From Paraoerskovia marina DSM 21750 (GTDB taxonomy: Bacteria; Actinomycetota; Actinomycetes; Actinomycetales; Cellulomonadaceae), in NCBI RefSeq assembly GCF_000701465.1, contig NZ_JNIY01000004.1:434001-498000 (forward strand): a DNA stretch of 64,000 bases, written 5' to 3'. How positions within the stretch are numbered: the first letter of the stretch is position 1; each line of letters opens with the position of its first letter. The position numbers and the translations under genes are program-made. The notes under the pieces are model-generated. The model was given only the letters and a program-made list of their open reading frames with translations, was not told the origin of the DNA and made no database searches. This document shows positions 24,369 to 36,300 of the stretch, piece after piece.

Positions 24369-25571
24369 GTGGCAGCTCCAGTGATTGCAGTAGTTGGTGG
24401 CGGGCAGTTGGCCCGCATGATGGCACCCGCGGCGGGAGAGCTCGGTGTGCACCTGAGGGTCCTCGTCGAGTCGGCGGGCACGGCGGCGGCGCAGGTCGTG
24501 GTCGACGCACCCGTCGGCGCGGCCGGCGACGAGGCCGATCTCCGGGCGCTCGTCGTCCCCGAGGCCGGCCCCCGGGCCGACGTCCTCACGTTCGAGCACG
24601 AGCACGTGCCGAACGCCCTCCTCGACGCCCTCGTCGCCGAGGGGACGCCCGTGCACCCGGCCGCGCACGCGCTGCGGCACGCCCAGGACAAGATCGTGAT
24701 GCGCGAGCGGCTGACCGCTCTCGGCGCCCCGTGCCCGCGGTGGCGCCCGCTCGCGACCGATCCCGAGACCGGTGCGCAGGAGCTCGAGGCCTTCCTCGCC
24801 GAGGTCGGCGGCAGCGCCGTCGTGAAGACGTCGCGCGGCGGGTACGACGGCAAGGGAGTGCGGGTCGTCGACTCGGCCGACGCCGCCGCGGACTGGCTCG
24901 CCGCGTCGTCGACGGGCGGACCGCCTCTTCTCGTCGAGGAGAAGGTTCCCTTCACCCGCGAGCTCGCGGTCCTCGTCGCGCGTCGCCCGTCGGGGGAGAT
25001 CAGGACCTGGCCTGTCGTCGAGTCGATCCAGCGGGACGGGGTGTGCTCCGAGGTCCTCGCCCCCGCCCCGCGGCTGGGGGACGACCTTGCCGCACGGGCG
25101 CGGGCGATCGCCGTCGACGTCGCCGAAGGGCTCGACGTCACGGGGGTGCTCGCCGTCGAGATGTTCGAGGTCGCCGGCACGGACGAGAGCGGCCCTGAGA
25201 TCTTCGTCAACGAGCTCGCGATGCGACCGCACAACTCCGGGCACTGGACGATCGACGGTGCGGTGACGAGCCAGTTCGAGCAGCACCTGCGTGCCGTGCT
25301 CGACCTTCCGCTCGGCGACACCTCCGCGACGGCTCGCTGGACCGTCATGGCGAACGTGCTCGGCTCGTCGCTCGGTGACCTGACCGACGCCCTGCCGGAC
25401 GTCCTGGCCGCCTATCCCGACGCGAGGGTCAACCTCTACGGCAAGGACGTGCGACCCGGCCGCAAGCTCGGCCACGTGAACGTGAGCGGCGACGACCTGG
25501 ACGAGGTCCGTCGTCGTGCGACTGCCGCCGCTGCGATCCTGCGCGGCGAGAACCCCACCCAGGAGGCGTGA
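24369..25571 (+). CDS. purK: 5-(carboxyamino)imidazole ribonucleotide synthase
   Basis: A 400-residue ATP-grasp enzyme that carboxylates AIR to N5-CAIR in purine synthesis. It shows the PurK N-terminus [44 protein letters not shown] (ATP-grasp loop), [17 protein letters not shown] and [17 protein letters not shown]. The stop overlaps the purE start (TGATG), so the two are translationally coupled. Start GTG 24369 has no Shine-Dalgarno but an upstream -10 box. Confidence 0.97.
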   Translation: MAAPVIAVVGGGQLARMMAPAAGELGVHLRVLVESAGTAAAQVVVDAPVGAAGDEADLRALVVPEAGPRADVLTFEHEHVPNALLDALVAEGTPVHPAAHALRHAQDKIVMRERLTALGAPCPRWRPLATDPETGAQELEAFLAEVGGSAVVKTSRGGYDGKGVRVVDSADAAADWLAASSTGGPPLLVEEKVPFTRELAVLVARRPSGEIRTWPVVESIQRDGVCSEVLAPAPRLGDDLAARARAIAVDVAEGLDVTGVLAVEMFEVAGTDESGPEIFVNELAMRPHNSGHWTIDGAVTSQFEQHLRAVLDLPLGDTSATARWTVMANVLGSSLGDLTDALPDVLAAYPDARVNLYGKDVRPGRKLGHVNVSGDDLDEVRRRATAAAAILRGENPTQEA

Positions 25572-26113
25572 TGTCCGCTCAGAACCCGCTCGTCGGGATC
25601 GTCATGGGATCCGACTCGGACTGGCCCGTGATGGAGGCCGCGGCTGAGGCGCTCGAGGAGTTCGGCGTCCCCGTCGAGGTGGACGTCGTCTCGGCGCACC
25701 GGATGCCCACCGAGATGATCGACTACGGGCGCGAGGCCGCCGGACGCGGGATCCGTGTGATCGTCGCGGGCGCCGGTGGTGCCGCGCACCTGCCCGGCAT
25801 GCTCGCGGCCGTGACGCCGCTGCCGGTGATCGGGGTTCCCGTCCCGCTGCGCCACCTCGACGGCATGGACTCGTTGCTCTCGATCGTGCAGATGCCCGCG
25901 GGCGTCCCGGTCGCAACTGTCTCTGTCGGGGGTGCCCGGAACGCGGGTCTCCTCGCGGCACGCATCCTCGGTGCAGGAGAGGGCGAGGACGCGGCGCGCC
26001 TGCGCGAGAAGATGGTCGCGTTCCAGGGTGAGCTCGGTGACCAGGCTCGTGCCAAGGGTGCCCGGCTGCGTGCCTCGCGTTCCTCGCAGGGGTCGACGGG
26101 CTTCACCGCCTGA
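25571..26113 (+). CDS. purE: N5-carboxyaminoimidazole ribonucleotide mutase
   Basis: A 180-residue class I PurE that rearranges N5-CAIR to CAIR, directly after PurK in the pathway and genome. Motifs: [23 protein letters not shown] (catalytic His), [12 protein letters not shown] and [25 protein letters not shown] 25571, one base inside the purK stop, follows GGAGG; the preceding GTG is less well placed. The last ~15 residues form a variable Ser/Arg-rich tail. Confidence 0.97.
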   Translation: MSAQNPLVGIVMGSDSDWPVMEAAAEALEEFGVPVEVDVVSAHRMPTEMIDYGREAAGRGIRVIVAGAGGAAHLPGMLAAVTPLPVIGVPVPLRHLDGMDSLLSIVQMPAGVPVATVSVGGARNAGLLAARILGAGEGEDAARLREKMVAFQGELGDQARAKGARLRASRSSQGSTGFTA

Positions 26114-26116
26114 CGG

Positions 26117-26145
26117 GAACGGCCCGGCGGATCGCCGGGCCGTTC
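26117..26145. terminator. Bidirectional terminator between purE and the LCP gene
   Basis: A 13-bp perfect stem (26117-26129 with 26133-26145, arm GAACGGCCCGGCG) with a 3-nt loop starts 4 bp after the purE stop and serves both convergent genes. Confidence 0.85.
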
Positions 26146-26155
26146 TGCGCCGCGG

Positions 26156-27520
26156 CTACGCCTCGTCGTCGCCGACCGTCGTCCCCGGCTCGAAGTTGCC
26201 GTCGCGCACGTCCGTCCAGAACTGGGGGGCGAGCTCCTCGTCGAGCAGGACGGTCGAGCCGATCCCGCCCGGCCGGTAGTCGAGGCTCGCGATCGGGGGA
26301 GTCCCCGTCACGCCTTCCTCGCCCGTGGCGTTCACGAACGCCAGCCCGAGCGAGGCGAGATTCACCATGCCGGTGTCCTCGTCGACCAGCAGTGCGTCCG
26401 TTCCTGCGGTGATGAGCTCGACCTGGCGTCCGGGATGCCACAGCAGCGACGGGGTGATCGCCTCGTCCGCGATGGCTCCGATGACCTGACGCTGGCGCTC
26501 CGCGCGGCCGATGTCGCCCTTTGGGTCCGAGTAGCGCATGCGCGAGAAGGCCAGGGCGGTCTCGCCGTCCGCGACGTGGCAGCCGGCCTCCCAGACGAGG
26601 CCGCTCTTCTCGTCGTCGACGTCGTAGTCCAGGCAGAGCTCCACACCGCCGATGGCGTCGACGACGTCCTCGACCCCGGTGAAGCCGATCTCGGCGTAGT
26701 GGTCGACCGTGAGACCGGTGAGACCCTCGACGGTCTGGACCAGCAGCGCGGGACCGCCGTAGGAGTACGACGAGTTCAGCTTTCCGGCACCGTAGCCGGG
26801 AATGTCGACGTAGGTGTCGCGCGGGAGGCTGATCAGGGAGACGGGACCGGAGGTCGGCTTCTGCAGAAGAAGGATCGAGTCGGTGCGTGCTCCCTCGGTC
26901 CCGTCCTCGGCGACGCCTCCGTCACGGGCGTCCGAGCCGGCGAGCAGGTACGTCGTCCCCGCCGTGTCGCTCGCGCCCGAGAGCGCGTCGACGTGCTGGA
27001 TCTTGCCGTTCGCCCAGATGACCAGCCCGATCGGCCACGCGAGCAGCAGGATCAGGACGAACACGAGGATGACGGCGGTGACGCGACCCTTGCGGATGCG
27101 GATGCCCGACGATCCGGTGCCCTGCGTCCTCGGGGCCGTGGCTGACCGGGTCGCCGCCGGGGCCGCGGCGCGGGACTGCCCCTGCTGGCTGCGGGGCGCG
27201 TACGAGGCCGGCTGCTGCTGCGCCGAGCGGGCCTGTGGCTGCGACGCTCGCGTCCGCCCCGACCGCGGCGTGTCCGCGCGGGCCGACCTGCGGGTGGGCG
27301 TCACCGGCTGCTCGCCCGTGCCCCGGGTGGACTGCCGCTTGATCCGCGGCTCGCCCGACGTGCCGGAGGCGGGGATCCCGTTCGGTGTCGGTGGGTGCGT
27401 CGGTCCCTGGCGCGAACGGCGACGGTCCGAGCCCACCGGGATCGCCTTGTCGGCGTCCGAGGGGCGAGAGCGGCCGCCGGGTGGCGTGAAGCTGGGCGGG
27501 AGAGATCCGTCGTCGCTCAT
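26156..27520 (-). CDS. LCP (LytR-CpsA-Psr) family cell-wall polymer ligase
   Basis: A 454-residue membrane protein with an unusually long (about 145 residues) disordered, Arg/Gln/Pro-rich cytoplasmic N-terminus, one TM helix (VTAVILVFVLILLLAWPIGLVIW) and an extracellular LCP domain. LCP hallmarks: YLLAGSDARDG, RTDSILLL, SLPRDTYVDIPGYGAGKLNSSY and FSRMRYSDPKGDIGRAERQRQV. LCP enzymes transfer lipid-linked glycopolymers to peptidoglycan. It starts 1 bp after the stop of a second LCP gene, forming a two-gene operon. Two ligases suggest at least two acceptors or polymers; the surrounding galactofuran and teichoic-type genes supply candidates. Confidence 0.93.
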   Translation of the reverse strand: MSDDGSLPPSFTPPGGRSRPSDADKAIPVGSDRRRSRQGPTHPPTPNGIPASGTSGEPRIKRQSTRGTGEQPVTPTRRSARADTPRSGRTRASQPQARSAQQQPASYAPRSQQGQSRAAAPAATRSATAPRTQGTGSSGIRIRKGRVTAVILVFVLILLLAWPIGLVIWANGKIQHVDALSGASDTAGTTYLLAGSDARDGGVAEDGTEGARTDSILLLQKPTSGPVSLISLPRDTYVDIPGYGAGKLNSSYSYGGPALLVQTVEGLTGLTVDHYAEIGFTGVEDVVDAIGGVELCLDYDVDDEKSGLVWEAGCHVADGETALAFSRMRYSDPKGDIGRAERQRQVIGAIADEAITPSLLWHPGRQVELITAGTDALLVDEDTGMVNLASLGLAFVNATGEEGVTGTPPIASLDYRPGGIGSTVLLDEELAPQFWTDVRDGNFEPGTTVGDDEA

Positions 27521-27521
27521 G

Positions 27522-28814
27522 TCACTCGCAGGTCGAGGTGGTGTCGTTCAGGTCGAACGCCTCCTGACCTGCCTCCTTCTCTTCTCCGACGTCGGTGGTG
27601 TCCGTCTCGTCCGCGGTCTCGGCTGCCGCCTCGGTCGTCCCGGCCCCGTCCTCCGTGGAGGTGTCGTCCGTCGTGCCGCCGGTGCCCGGGTCCGCCTCGT
27701 CCGAGACGGGCGTGGCGTCCTCGATCAGGGGCGTGTCGGTCGCGAGCTTGTCCCAGACCTCGTCGGCCTCGTACGTCCAGACGAGTCGGTTCGGGTCCGC
27801 GGGGTCCGGTGACGTCGGGATGGTCATGAGGGAGATGTTGCCCGACCGGATGCTCCGAAGGCTGTAGGCGAGGCCGGTGAGGTCGGTGACCGAGCTGAGT
27901 CCGGGGCTGACGGTCAGCGAGCTCGTCGCCGCGTCGAGGAAGGAGTAGAGCCCGGTGGCGTCGGTCAGGAGGTTCTGACTGAGCACCTGGCTGAGCGTCG
28001 CGGCGATCAGCTGCTGCTGGCGGCCGATCCGGCTCAGGTCGCCGCCGTCGCCGAGGGAGTAGCGGGCCCGGGCGTACCCGAGGGCGTCCGCACCGTCGAG
28101 GGTCTGGAATCCGGCGTCGAGGACCAGGTCCGCCTTGGGGTCGTCGACGGCCTCGGGGATGCACATCGGCACGCCGCCGATCGCGTCGACCATCGACTCG
28201 AACCCTGCGAAGTCGACGATCACGAAGTCGTCGATGTAGACGCCGGTCGTCTCCTGCACGGTCTTGACCGCGCAGCCGGCGGCGGACTCGAGGTCTCCGC
28301 CGTAGTCGGCGCCCGTGGCGAACGCGGAGTTGAACATCGAGCGACCGCCCGCGACGGTGGTGCCGTCCGTCATCTCGCACGTGGGACGTTCCACCATCGA
28401 GTCGCGCGGGATCGAGACGAGCTCGACCCGCTCGCGGTCCGCGGAGATGTGGGCGACGATCGCCGTGTCCGAGCGCATGCCCTCGACACCGGCGACGGCG
28501 AAGTCCGCGTTCTCGTCGCCGCGGAAGTCGGAGCCGAGGATGAGGATGTTCTGCGCCTCTCCGGCGCTCGCGTCGGCAGGCGGGGGCTTCTCCAGGTCTC
28601 CCGTGAGCCCGGAGATGTCGCTGGTCTGGATGTTGCCGGTGAGCTGGCTCGCGCCGAGGGCGCCGGCGGTCGCGCCGAAGGCGAGGACACCCGTCAGCCC
28701 GAGGGCGACCCCGCGCATCACGGAGGTGCGGCCCAGCTGCGCTGCATGGGCGGGTCCGCGCGTCGTCTCGGCGGCCACCTGGCGCGCGGAACGGTCGTTG
28801 CGGTGAGAAGGCAC
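27522..28814 (-). CDS. LCP family cell-wall polymer ligase, second copy
   Basis: A 430-residue LCP protein with a short cytoplasmic tail, one TM (about residues 36-58), an LCP domain (ILILGSDFRGDENAD, RSDTAIVAHI, SIPRDSMVERP, GYARARYSLGDGGDLSRIGRQQQL) and a long acidic Thr/Glu/Asp-rich C-terminal tail ending TSTCE. Four or more Cys (for example PTCEMTD and AAGCAVK) suggest an extracellular disulfide. I set the start at GTG 28814, 7 nt behind a TATGCT box; in-frame ATGs up to seven codons upstream are alternatives. Divergent from the GlfT1-like gene. Confidence 0.9.
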   Translation of the reverse strand: MPSHRNDRSARQVAAETTRGPAHAAQLGRTSVMRGVALGLTGVLAFGATAGALGASQLTGNIQTSDISGLTGDLEKPPPADASAGEAQNILILGSDFRGDENADFAVAGVEGMRSDTAIVAHISADRERVELVSIPRDSMVERPTCEMTDGTTVAGGRSMFNSAFATGADYGGDLESAAGCAVKTVQETTGVYIDDFVIVDFAGFESMVDAIGGVPMCIPEAVDDPKADLVLDAGFQTLDGADALGYARARYSLGDGGDLSRIGRQQQLIAATLSQVLSQNLLTDATGLYSFLDAATSSLTVSPGLSSVTDLTGLAYSLRSIRSGNISLMTIPTSPDPADPNRLVWTYEADEVWDKLATDTPLIEDATPVSDEADPGTGGTTDDTSTEDGAGTTEAAAETADETDTTDVGEEKEAGQEAFDLNDTTSTCE

Positions 28815-28821
28815 GGCCACG

Positions 28822-28827
28822 AGCATA
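28822..28827 (-). promoter_or_regulatory. -10 box of a probable leaderless promoter (LCP operon)
   Basis: On the minus strand TATGCT is followed by 7 nt and the GTG at 28814. Confidence 0.45.
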
Positions 28828-28934
28828 GATGCCATCGCGCGAAAGATGGCACGTTCGTGGCGTACACGTCGTGGAGGAACCGTGCAGGTAGGCCGTTCCT
28901 GGTCCGTCGCTGCCGCGATCGGCGCCCTGCCCGG

Positions 28935-28940
28935 TACCCT
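28935..28940 (+). promoter_or_regulatory. -10 box of a probable leaderless promoter (GlfT1-like gene)
   Basis: TACCCT is followed by 6 nt and the GTG at 28947; no Shine-Dalgarno is seen. Confidence 0.5.
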
Positions 28941-28946
28941 GCGTGG

Positions 28947-29922
28947 GTGCCTGATTCCTCGCCGACCTCGTCCGCCCACGAACCCCGCGTCGTCGCGGTC
29001 GTCGTGGCGTTCAACCGCGCTGACCTGCTGCGGGAGGCGCTCGACGCGCTCGCGGGGCAGGACCGTCCGGTCGACGCCGTCCTCGTGGTGGACAACGCGT
29101 CGACGGACCACACGGCGAGGGTCGCGGTCGAGCACCCGAGCGGGCCCGTCCTGCTGACCCTTCCCCGCAACACCGGTGGTGCGGGCGGGTTCGCGGTCGG
29201 GATGGCGCACGCCGTCCGTCGGCTGGACGCCGATCTGGTGTGGGTGATGGACGACGACACGATTCCCGGCCCGCATGCGCTCGCCGGGCTCCTCGAGGCG
29301 CGGGAGGCGTCGCCGGTGCCCGTGACGATCCTCGGCAGCCGGGTCGAGTGGGTCGACGGGCGCGAGCACCCGATGAACACCCCGCGCCGGCGTCCCTACG
29401 AGCGCGACGGCGACACGGTCGCCGGGGAGGCGACGTCCTCGGTCCCGGTGCGTTCGTCCTCGTTCGTCTCGATGATGATCGACGGCGGGGCGATCCGGCG
29501 GTTCGGTCTGCCCGTCGCCGACTACTTCATCTGGAACGACGACTTCGAGTATTCGGCGCGCCTGCTGCGCGACGGCACCGGACTGCACGTGCCCACGTCC
29601 GTCGTCGAGCACCGTACGAAGGTCTTCGGTGCCACGGACGTCGACCCGGGCGAGCGGTTCTACTACGAGGTGCGCAACAAGGTCTGGATGATCACGCGGT
29701 CGTCGGCGCTGACCCCGGGGGAGCGTGTGCTGTACACCGGCGCCGCGATGCGGCGCTGGGCGCGCACGGTTTCCGCGTCCAAGGCGCGCGGCGTCCTCGT
29801 CCGTGCCGGTTCGCGCGGGTTGCGTGACGGGGCCCTGCGGCGTCCGAAGAGCTCGACGACCGTCCTCGCCGGGATGGGGGACGTCAGCGACGACGTCGCA
29901 GCGGTCGAGCGTGGAGCAGGGC

Positions 29923-29930
<8 letters not shown>
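28947..29930 (+). CDS. GT2 glycosyltransferase, GlfT1-like galactofuranosyltransferase
   Basis: A 327-residue cytoplasmic GT2 enzyme: VVAVVVAFNRADLLREALDAL, VVDNASTDHT, NTGGAGGFAVGMAHAVR, the metal-binding VWVMDDDTIPGP and the distal YFIWNDDFEYSARL. The GGAGGF block and WNDDFEY are typical of the GlfT1/rhamnosyl-galactofuranosyl branch. Two genes downstream is UDP-galactopyranose mutase, which makes its probable donor UDP-Galf. It likely adds the first Galf residues to a lipid-linked primer. Start GTG 28947 is based on the -10 spacing; upstream in-frame sequence is not conserved-looking. Confidence 0.82.
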
Positions 29931-31940
<2,010 letters not shown>

Positions 31941-31962
31941 CCCGCGGGGCGCCCGCACGGCA

Positions 31963-32004
31963 GTCGCACGGGCGGGCGCGGCGGTCGCACGGGCGGGCGC
32001 GGCG
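31963..32004. repeat. Two tandem 21-bp repeats after glf
   Basis: GTCGCACGGGCGGGCGCGGCG is repeated exactly at 31963-31983 and 31984-32004, in the short gap between the convergent glf and TIGR03089 genes. Confidence 0.85.
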
Positions 32005-32005
32005 G

Positions 32006-32743
32006 TCAGCCAAGCAGGTCGGTGTCGACCCGTTCGGTCGCGACCAGGCGTGCGCGGCGGTCGGGGTCGGCGCGCAGCTCGGCGGCGACGGACGCCGACG
32101 CGAGCACGAGCGACCCGTCCCGGACGAGCACGCCGACCACGCGCAGGAGCCAGGGCACGAGGCCGGCGTCCGGTGCCTCCAGCAGTGCGCGCGCACCGGC
32201 CGGGACGCCCGTCGCGGCGTCGTCGGCCGCGGCGACGATCTCGCCGTGCGTGATGCGCCTCGGGGCGGTGACCGCCGGAGCGTCGGGGTCGACCGGCGGT
32301 GCCCATCCGAGCTGGTCGCCGTAGGTCATGACCGCGCTCGCGGCGTCGACGGCCGAGGCGGGCAGCTCGCCGTCGAGGGACCGGGCCAGGGCCGGCAGCG
32401 CGACCGCCACGACGTCGCGCCCGGAGACGGTCGCGGGGGAGGTCGTCACGACGACGTCGCCGGTGTCACCCTCGACGACCTCGGCGCCGGTGCGCCACGC
32501 GGCGAGAGACCAGACGAGCGAGCGCCAATGCGGAATCACATCAATTGCAATCACGCAACTTGAACTCGCGTCGAATTCTTCGACGAGAAGATTCGTTGTT
32601 TTCGTGACCCAGTTTTCGACCACGGCTGCGGAGAGCTCGACGCGCTCGCCGCCGTCGCCGTACCACGTCACGCAGGGACGCCCTGCACGGGTGCGGAGAC
32701 GGACGAGCAGGTCAGTGATGTGCGGAGGCAGTGGAGTCGTCAC
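32006..32743 (-). CDS. TIGR03089 family protein
   Basis: A 245-residue protein matching the actinobacterial TIGR03089 family, distantly related to the N-terminal part of acyl-AMP ligases but lacking the ATP-binding and C-terminal domains. Recognisable segments: GRPCVTWYGDGGERVELSAAVVENWV at the start, DVIPHWRSLVWSLAAWRTGAEVV, and VMTYGDQLGWAPP. In mycobacteria the homologue (Rv3268) also lies near LCP, WhiB2 and sugar genes. Function is unknown. Confidence 0.85.
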   Translation of the reverse strand: MTTPLPPHITDLLVRLRTRAGRPCVTWYGDGGERVELSAAVVENWVTKTTNLLVEEFDASSSCVIAIDVIPHWRSLVWSLAAWRTGAEVVEGDTGDVVVTTSPATVSGRDVVAVALPALARSLDGELPASAVDAASAVMTYGDQLGWAPPVDPDAPAVTAPRRITHGEIVAAADDAATGVPAGARALLEAPDAGLVPWLLRVVGVLVRDGSLVLASASVAAELRADPDRRARLVATERVDTDLLG

Positions 32744-32823
32744 CCGGAGAGCCTATCGTCGTCGGTCCGGGTGAAGATTCTGTCGAGGATGTCCGGAACG
32801 CACGGCGATATCACACGTTCGGC

Positions 32824-32852
32824 TTGACGACTCCGCATGACACACGTGTAAT
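32824..32852 (+). promoter_or_regulatory. Sigma-70-type promoter of whiB2
   Basis: TTGACG (32824-32829), a 17-bp spacer and TGTAAT (32847-32852) form a near-consensus housekeeping promoter. Expected start of transcription is near 32859, giving a leader of about 33 nt. Confidence 0.7.
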
Positions 32853-32891
32853 TCACCTATTGGGGTTTCCACAACCATGAAGGGGCACAGC

Positions 32892-33221
32892 ATGTGGAAC
32901 GTTCTTGACGGGGCGGACGGATTTCCGTCCGACACCATGACACCGGCCGAGCCGGTCGCGCCGGTCCTCTCGATCTTCGGCGACGACGCCGTCGACGAGA
33001 CGCTGCTCGGCTGGCAGGAGCGCGCCCTCTGCGCGCAGACCGACCCGGAGGCGTTCTTCCCCGAGAAGGGCGGATCGACCCGGGAGGCCAAGAAGGTCTG
33101 CATGGGCTGCGAGGTCCGTGTCGAATGCCTGGAGTACGCGCTCGAGAACGACGAACGCTTCGGGATCTGGGGCGGACTCTCCGAGCGCGAGCGCCGCAAG
33201 CTGAAGCGCCGCGCCGTCTGA
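32892..33221 (+). CDS. whiB2: WhiB2/WhmD-type iron-sulfur transcriptional regulator
   Basis: A 109-residue WhiB protein whose core WQERALCAQTDPEAFFPEKGG with STREAKKVC is almost the mycobacterial WhmD sequence. Cluster ligands are C47, C70, C73 and C79; GIWGGLSERERRKLKRR is the DNA-binding end. WhiB2 homologues control septation and cell division. I prefer ATG 32892, 6 nt behind AAGGGG; an ATG at 32877 is possible. Its position next to large envelope-glycan genes is conserved in actinobacteria. Confidence 0.94.
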   Translation: MWNVLDGADGFPSDTMTPAEPVAPVLSIFGDDAVDETLLGWQERALCAQTDPEAFFPEKGGSTREAKKVCMGCEVRVECLEYALENDERFGIWGGLSERERRKLKRRAV

Positions 33222-33263
33222 TCCGGGGGCTTCGGCCCGTGCGACGCGCGGACCTGAAATCCC

Positions 33264-33291
33264 TTGCACCACGAAGTTCGGGGCGCATGAT
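33264..33291 (+). promoter_or_regulatory. Putative promoter of the large GT2/membrane protein gene
   Basis: TTGCAC (33264-33269), 16-bp spacer and CATGAT (33286-33291) end 9 nt before the ATG at 33301, so the message would be leaderless or nearly so. Confidence 0.45.
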
Positions 33292-33300
33292 GAACGCAGC

Positions 33301-36300
33301 ATGACTACCTCGGACATGCTCGGCCACTCCCGAGCGGAAGACTCGACCGACGCCCCGTACGACGCTGTCGCAGCGCTGACGGGAGCGGTACCGTGCGTGG
33401 CCACGGTGACCGCGGTCGTCGTCACCGACGGCCCCAGCCCCTTCTTGTCGCGCACGCTCGCGGCACTCGCGGCCCAGGAGACCTCTCCGCACGAGATCGT
33501 CGTCGTGGACGTCGGAGCCGCCGACTCCACCGGGGACTACGACGACCTCTCGCTCGGGCAGACGCGGTTCGTCGCCGCCCCCGGCGCCCGTACCTTCGGC
33601 GCCGCCGTGAGCTCCGCGCTCGCCGAGGGCTCGTCGTACCGCTGGCTGTGGGTGCTCCACAACGACGCCGCTCCCGCCCCGGACGCCCTGGCGCGGCTCC
33701 TCGACGCGGTCGAGCACAGCTCGACGGTCGCCGTCGCCGGCGCCAAGCAGGTCCTGTGGGACGACGGCGAGACCCCGCGCCTGCTGCACGTCGGGATCAC
33801 GACGTCGCCGCTCGGGCGCCGGATGACCGGGATCCAGCCCGGGGAGATCGACCAGGGCCAGCACGACGGACGCTCCGACGTCCTGGCCGTGAGCCTCGTC
33901 GGTGCCCTCGTCAGGCGCGACGTCTGGGAAGACCTCGACGGGACCGATCCCGAGCTCGGACCGTTCGGGGACGGGCTCGACCTGTGCCGTCGGGTGCGGT
34001 TGGCCGGCCACCGCGTCGTCGTGGTCCCCGGGGCCGTCGTCCACCACGCCCAGGTGACCCTCCGCGACCGACAGGTCCTGACGTCCGGTCGCCATCGACA
34101 CCGCGACGACGACCCGTCCTTCCGCCGTCGGCGGCGGGCCGAGCTCTACCAGCGCCTGACCTGGGTGCGCGGCTACCTGATGCCCGTCGCGCTCCTGGCG
34201 ATGCTGCTGTGGGGTCCGGTGGCCGCCATGTACCGGTTGGCGATCAAGCAGCCGCGTCGCGCGGCCGACGAGATCGTCGCCCCGTGGCTGGCTGCCACCT
34301 CCACGGTCGCGGCGCTCCGCGCACGGTCGCGGCGGCGTCGTACCTCGGTGATCCGCCGGGGGGCACTCCGTCCGCTCGAGGCGACGTGGGGTGACGTGCT
34401 GCGCGCTCGCAGGGACGCCCGGCTGGCCTGGAACGAACGCCGCCGTACCCGGCGTGCTCCCACGGAGATCGAGCGGGCCGAGCTCCGTCAGCTCGCCGTG
34501 CGGCGCCGGACCGCGCTCTCGGTGGTCGCCGTCGCGCTCGTCGGGCTCACGGCGTGGATCTTCGGGCCCGTCCTGGGGCTGCTGGCCGCGGGTGGACGCC
34601 TGGTCGGTGGTTCGGTCCTCACCGCTCAGAGCGATCTCGGCGACCTGTGGAACGCGGCGACCGGGGGGTGGGTCTCGACGGGCCTGGGTGCGGCCGGACC
34701 CGCCGACCCGCTCCTCCTGTCGCTCGTCCCGCTCTCCGCCGTCCTCGGACTCCAGGCGTCCGTCAACCTGCTGCTCACGGCCTCCCTGCTCCTCGCCGGC
34801 CTGGGTGCGTGGGCGGCTGCCGGCGCGGCGACGCGCTCGGTCTGGCTCCGTGCGCTCGCGGCTCTGGTCTGGACGGCCGCGCCGCCGTTGCTCATCGGTC
34901 TCGGCGAGGGCAGGCTCGGCGCGGTCCTCGCCCACGTGATGCTCCCGTGGGTGATCCTCGGCGTGGTCCGGACGGTCGGCGCGCAGGCCGTCGACCGGGT
35001 CGCCGCGGTGACCCCCCACGAGGACGAGCCCGCCGTGGAGACCCGGACCGGGTCGATCGGTGCCGCTGCCGCGGCGGCCCTCGCCTTCGCGGTGGCCGTC
35101 GCCGCCGAGCCGATGCTCCTGCCCGTCGGCCTGCTCGCGCTCGTGCCCGTCGCGCTCACCGCCTCCGTGGGTCGTCGACTGCTCCTGCTCGTCCCGCTCC
35201 CGGCGGTGCTCGTCTCGGTCCCGCTGCTCGTCGAGGTCGTCGTGACGTGGACCGAAGGAGGGTGGCGGCTTCTCGCAGCCAGTCCGGGCGTACCGGTGGC
35301 GTCCGCTCAGGTCGAACCCTGGCAAGTTCTGCTCGGCCTGCCGGCGCGACCGACCCCGTGGTTCGGCCTCGAGGACGGTGCGGTCGGGACCGCCGCCGGG
35401 ATCGCGCCCTACCTTCTCGGCGCATCGCTGGTCTTCGGTGCCGTCGTGGCGCTCGTCCGGCGTGGTCGCACGGCCGGGGCCCGCGTGCTGTGGCTGCTCG
35501 TCGTCCTCGGGGCCGTCGCTGCGCTCGGGGCCCAGCTCGTGACCGTGGCGGCAGACGTCGACGGTCCCGTGCGCGGCTGGCCGGGGGTCGGGGCGTCCCT
35601 CGTGGTCGCCGGGCTCCTCGGCGCGACGTTGCTCGCCCTGCGCGGACGCCGCGACGGCCAGGCCCCGGAGCCCGTCGACCGCACCCGCCGCGCGCGACGG
35701 GTGCACGGCCTGGTGGCCGCGGTCGTGGGCACCGTCGGTGTGGTCGTCCCGGCCGCGACCGTCTGGGCCTGGCAGAGCGACGTCGTCGACCCGTCGACCG
35801 GGTCCGTGGGTGAGCTCGTCGCGACCGACTCCACCGTCGTGCCGCCGGTCGGCCGCCAGATGCAGCAGGCGCCCCGGCAGGCCCGTGTGCTCACTCTGCA
35901 GATCGCCGACGACGGAGCCGTCACCTATGCGCTCCTGCGGGCGGACGGCAGCCAGCTCGTCGACTCGTCGGCCGCGGTGCACCTGCGCGACGTCCGCGAG
36001 GCGGGTGCCGACGACGGGCTGGCCGACGTCGTCGCCGACCTCGCCACGGCCGGTTCCTCGCAGGCTCCCGAGCTCCTGACGCACCTGGGCGTCGGCGGGG
36101 TCGTGGTTCCCGAGGTGGAGCAGTCCACCCGTGCGCGCTCGGAGATGATCGCGCGCATCGACACGGTCTCAGGTCTCGAGCGTGTGACCGAGGGCCGCTC
36201 GTCTGTGCTCTGGCGCGTCGTCGCTCCCGAGGCGACACGTGCCTCGGACGACCTGGTGGGCCCGGCGTGGGCGCGGATCGAGGCGGGGGACGGCACCGTC

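Noticed and set aside
32857-36084. A 1075-codon antisense frame over whiB2 and the large GT2 gene
   Set aside because: Extremely Arg/Gly/Glu/His-rich, no motif, and opposite to clearly recognisable proteins.
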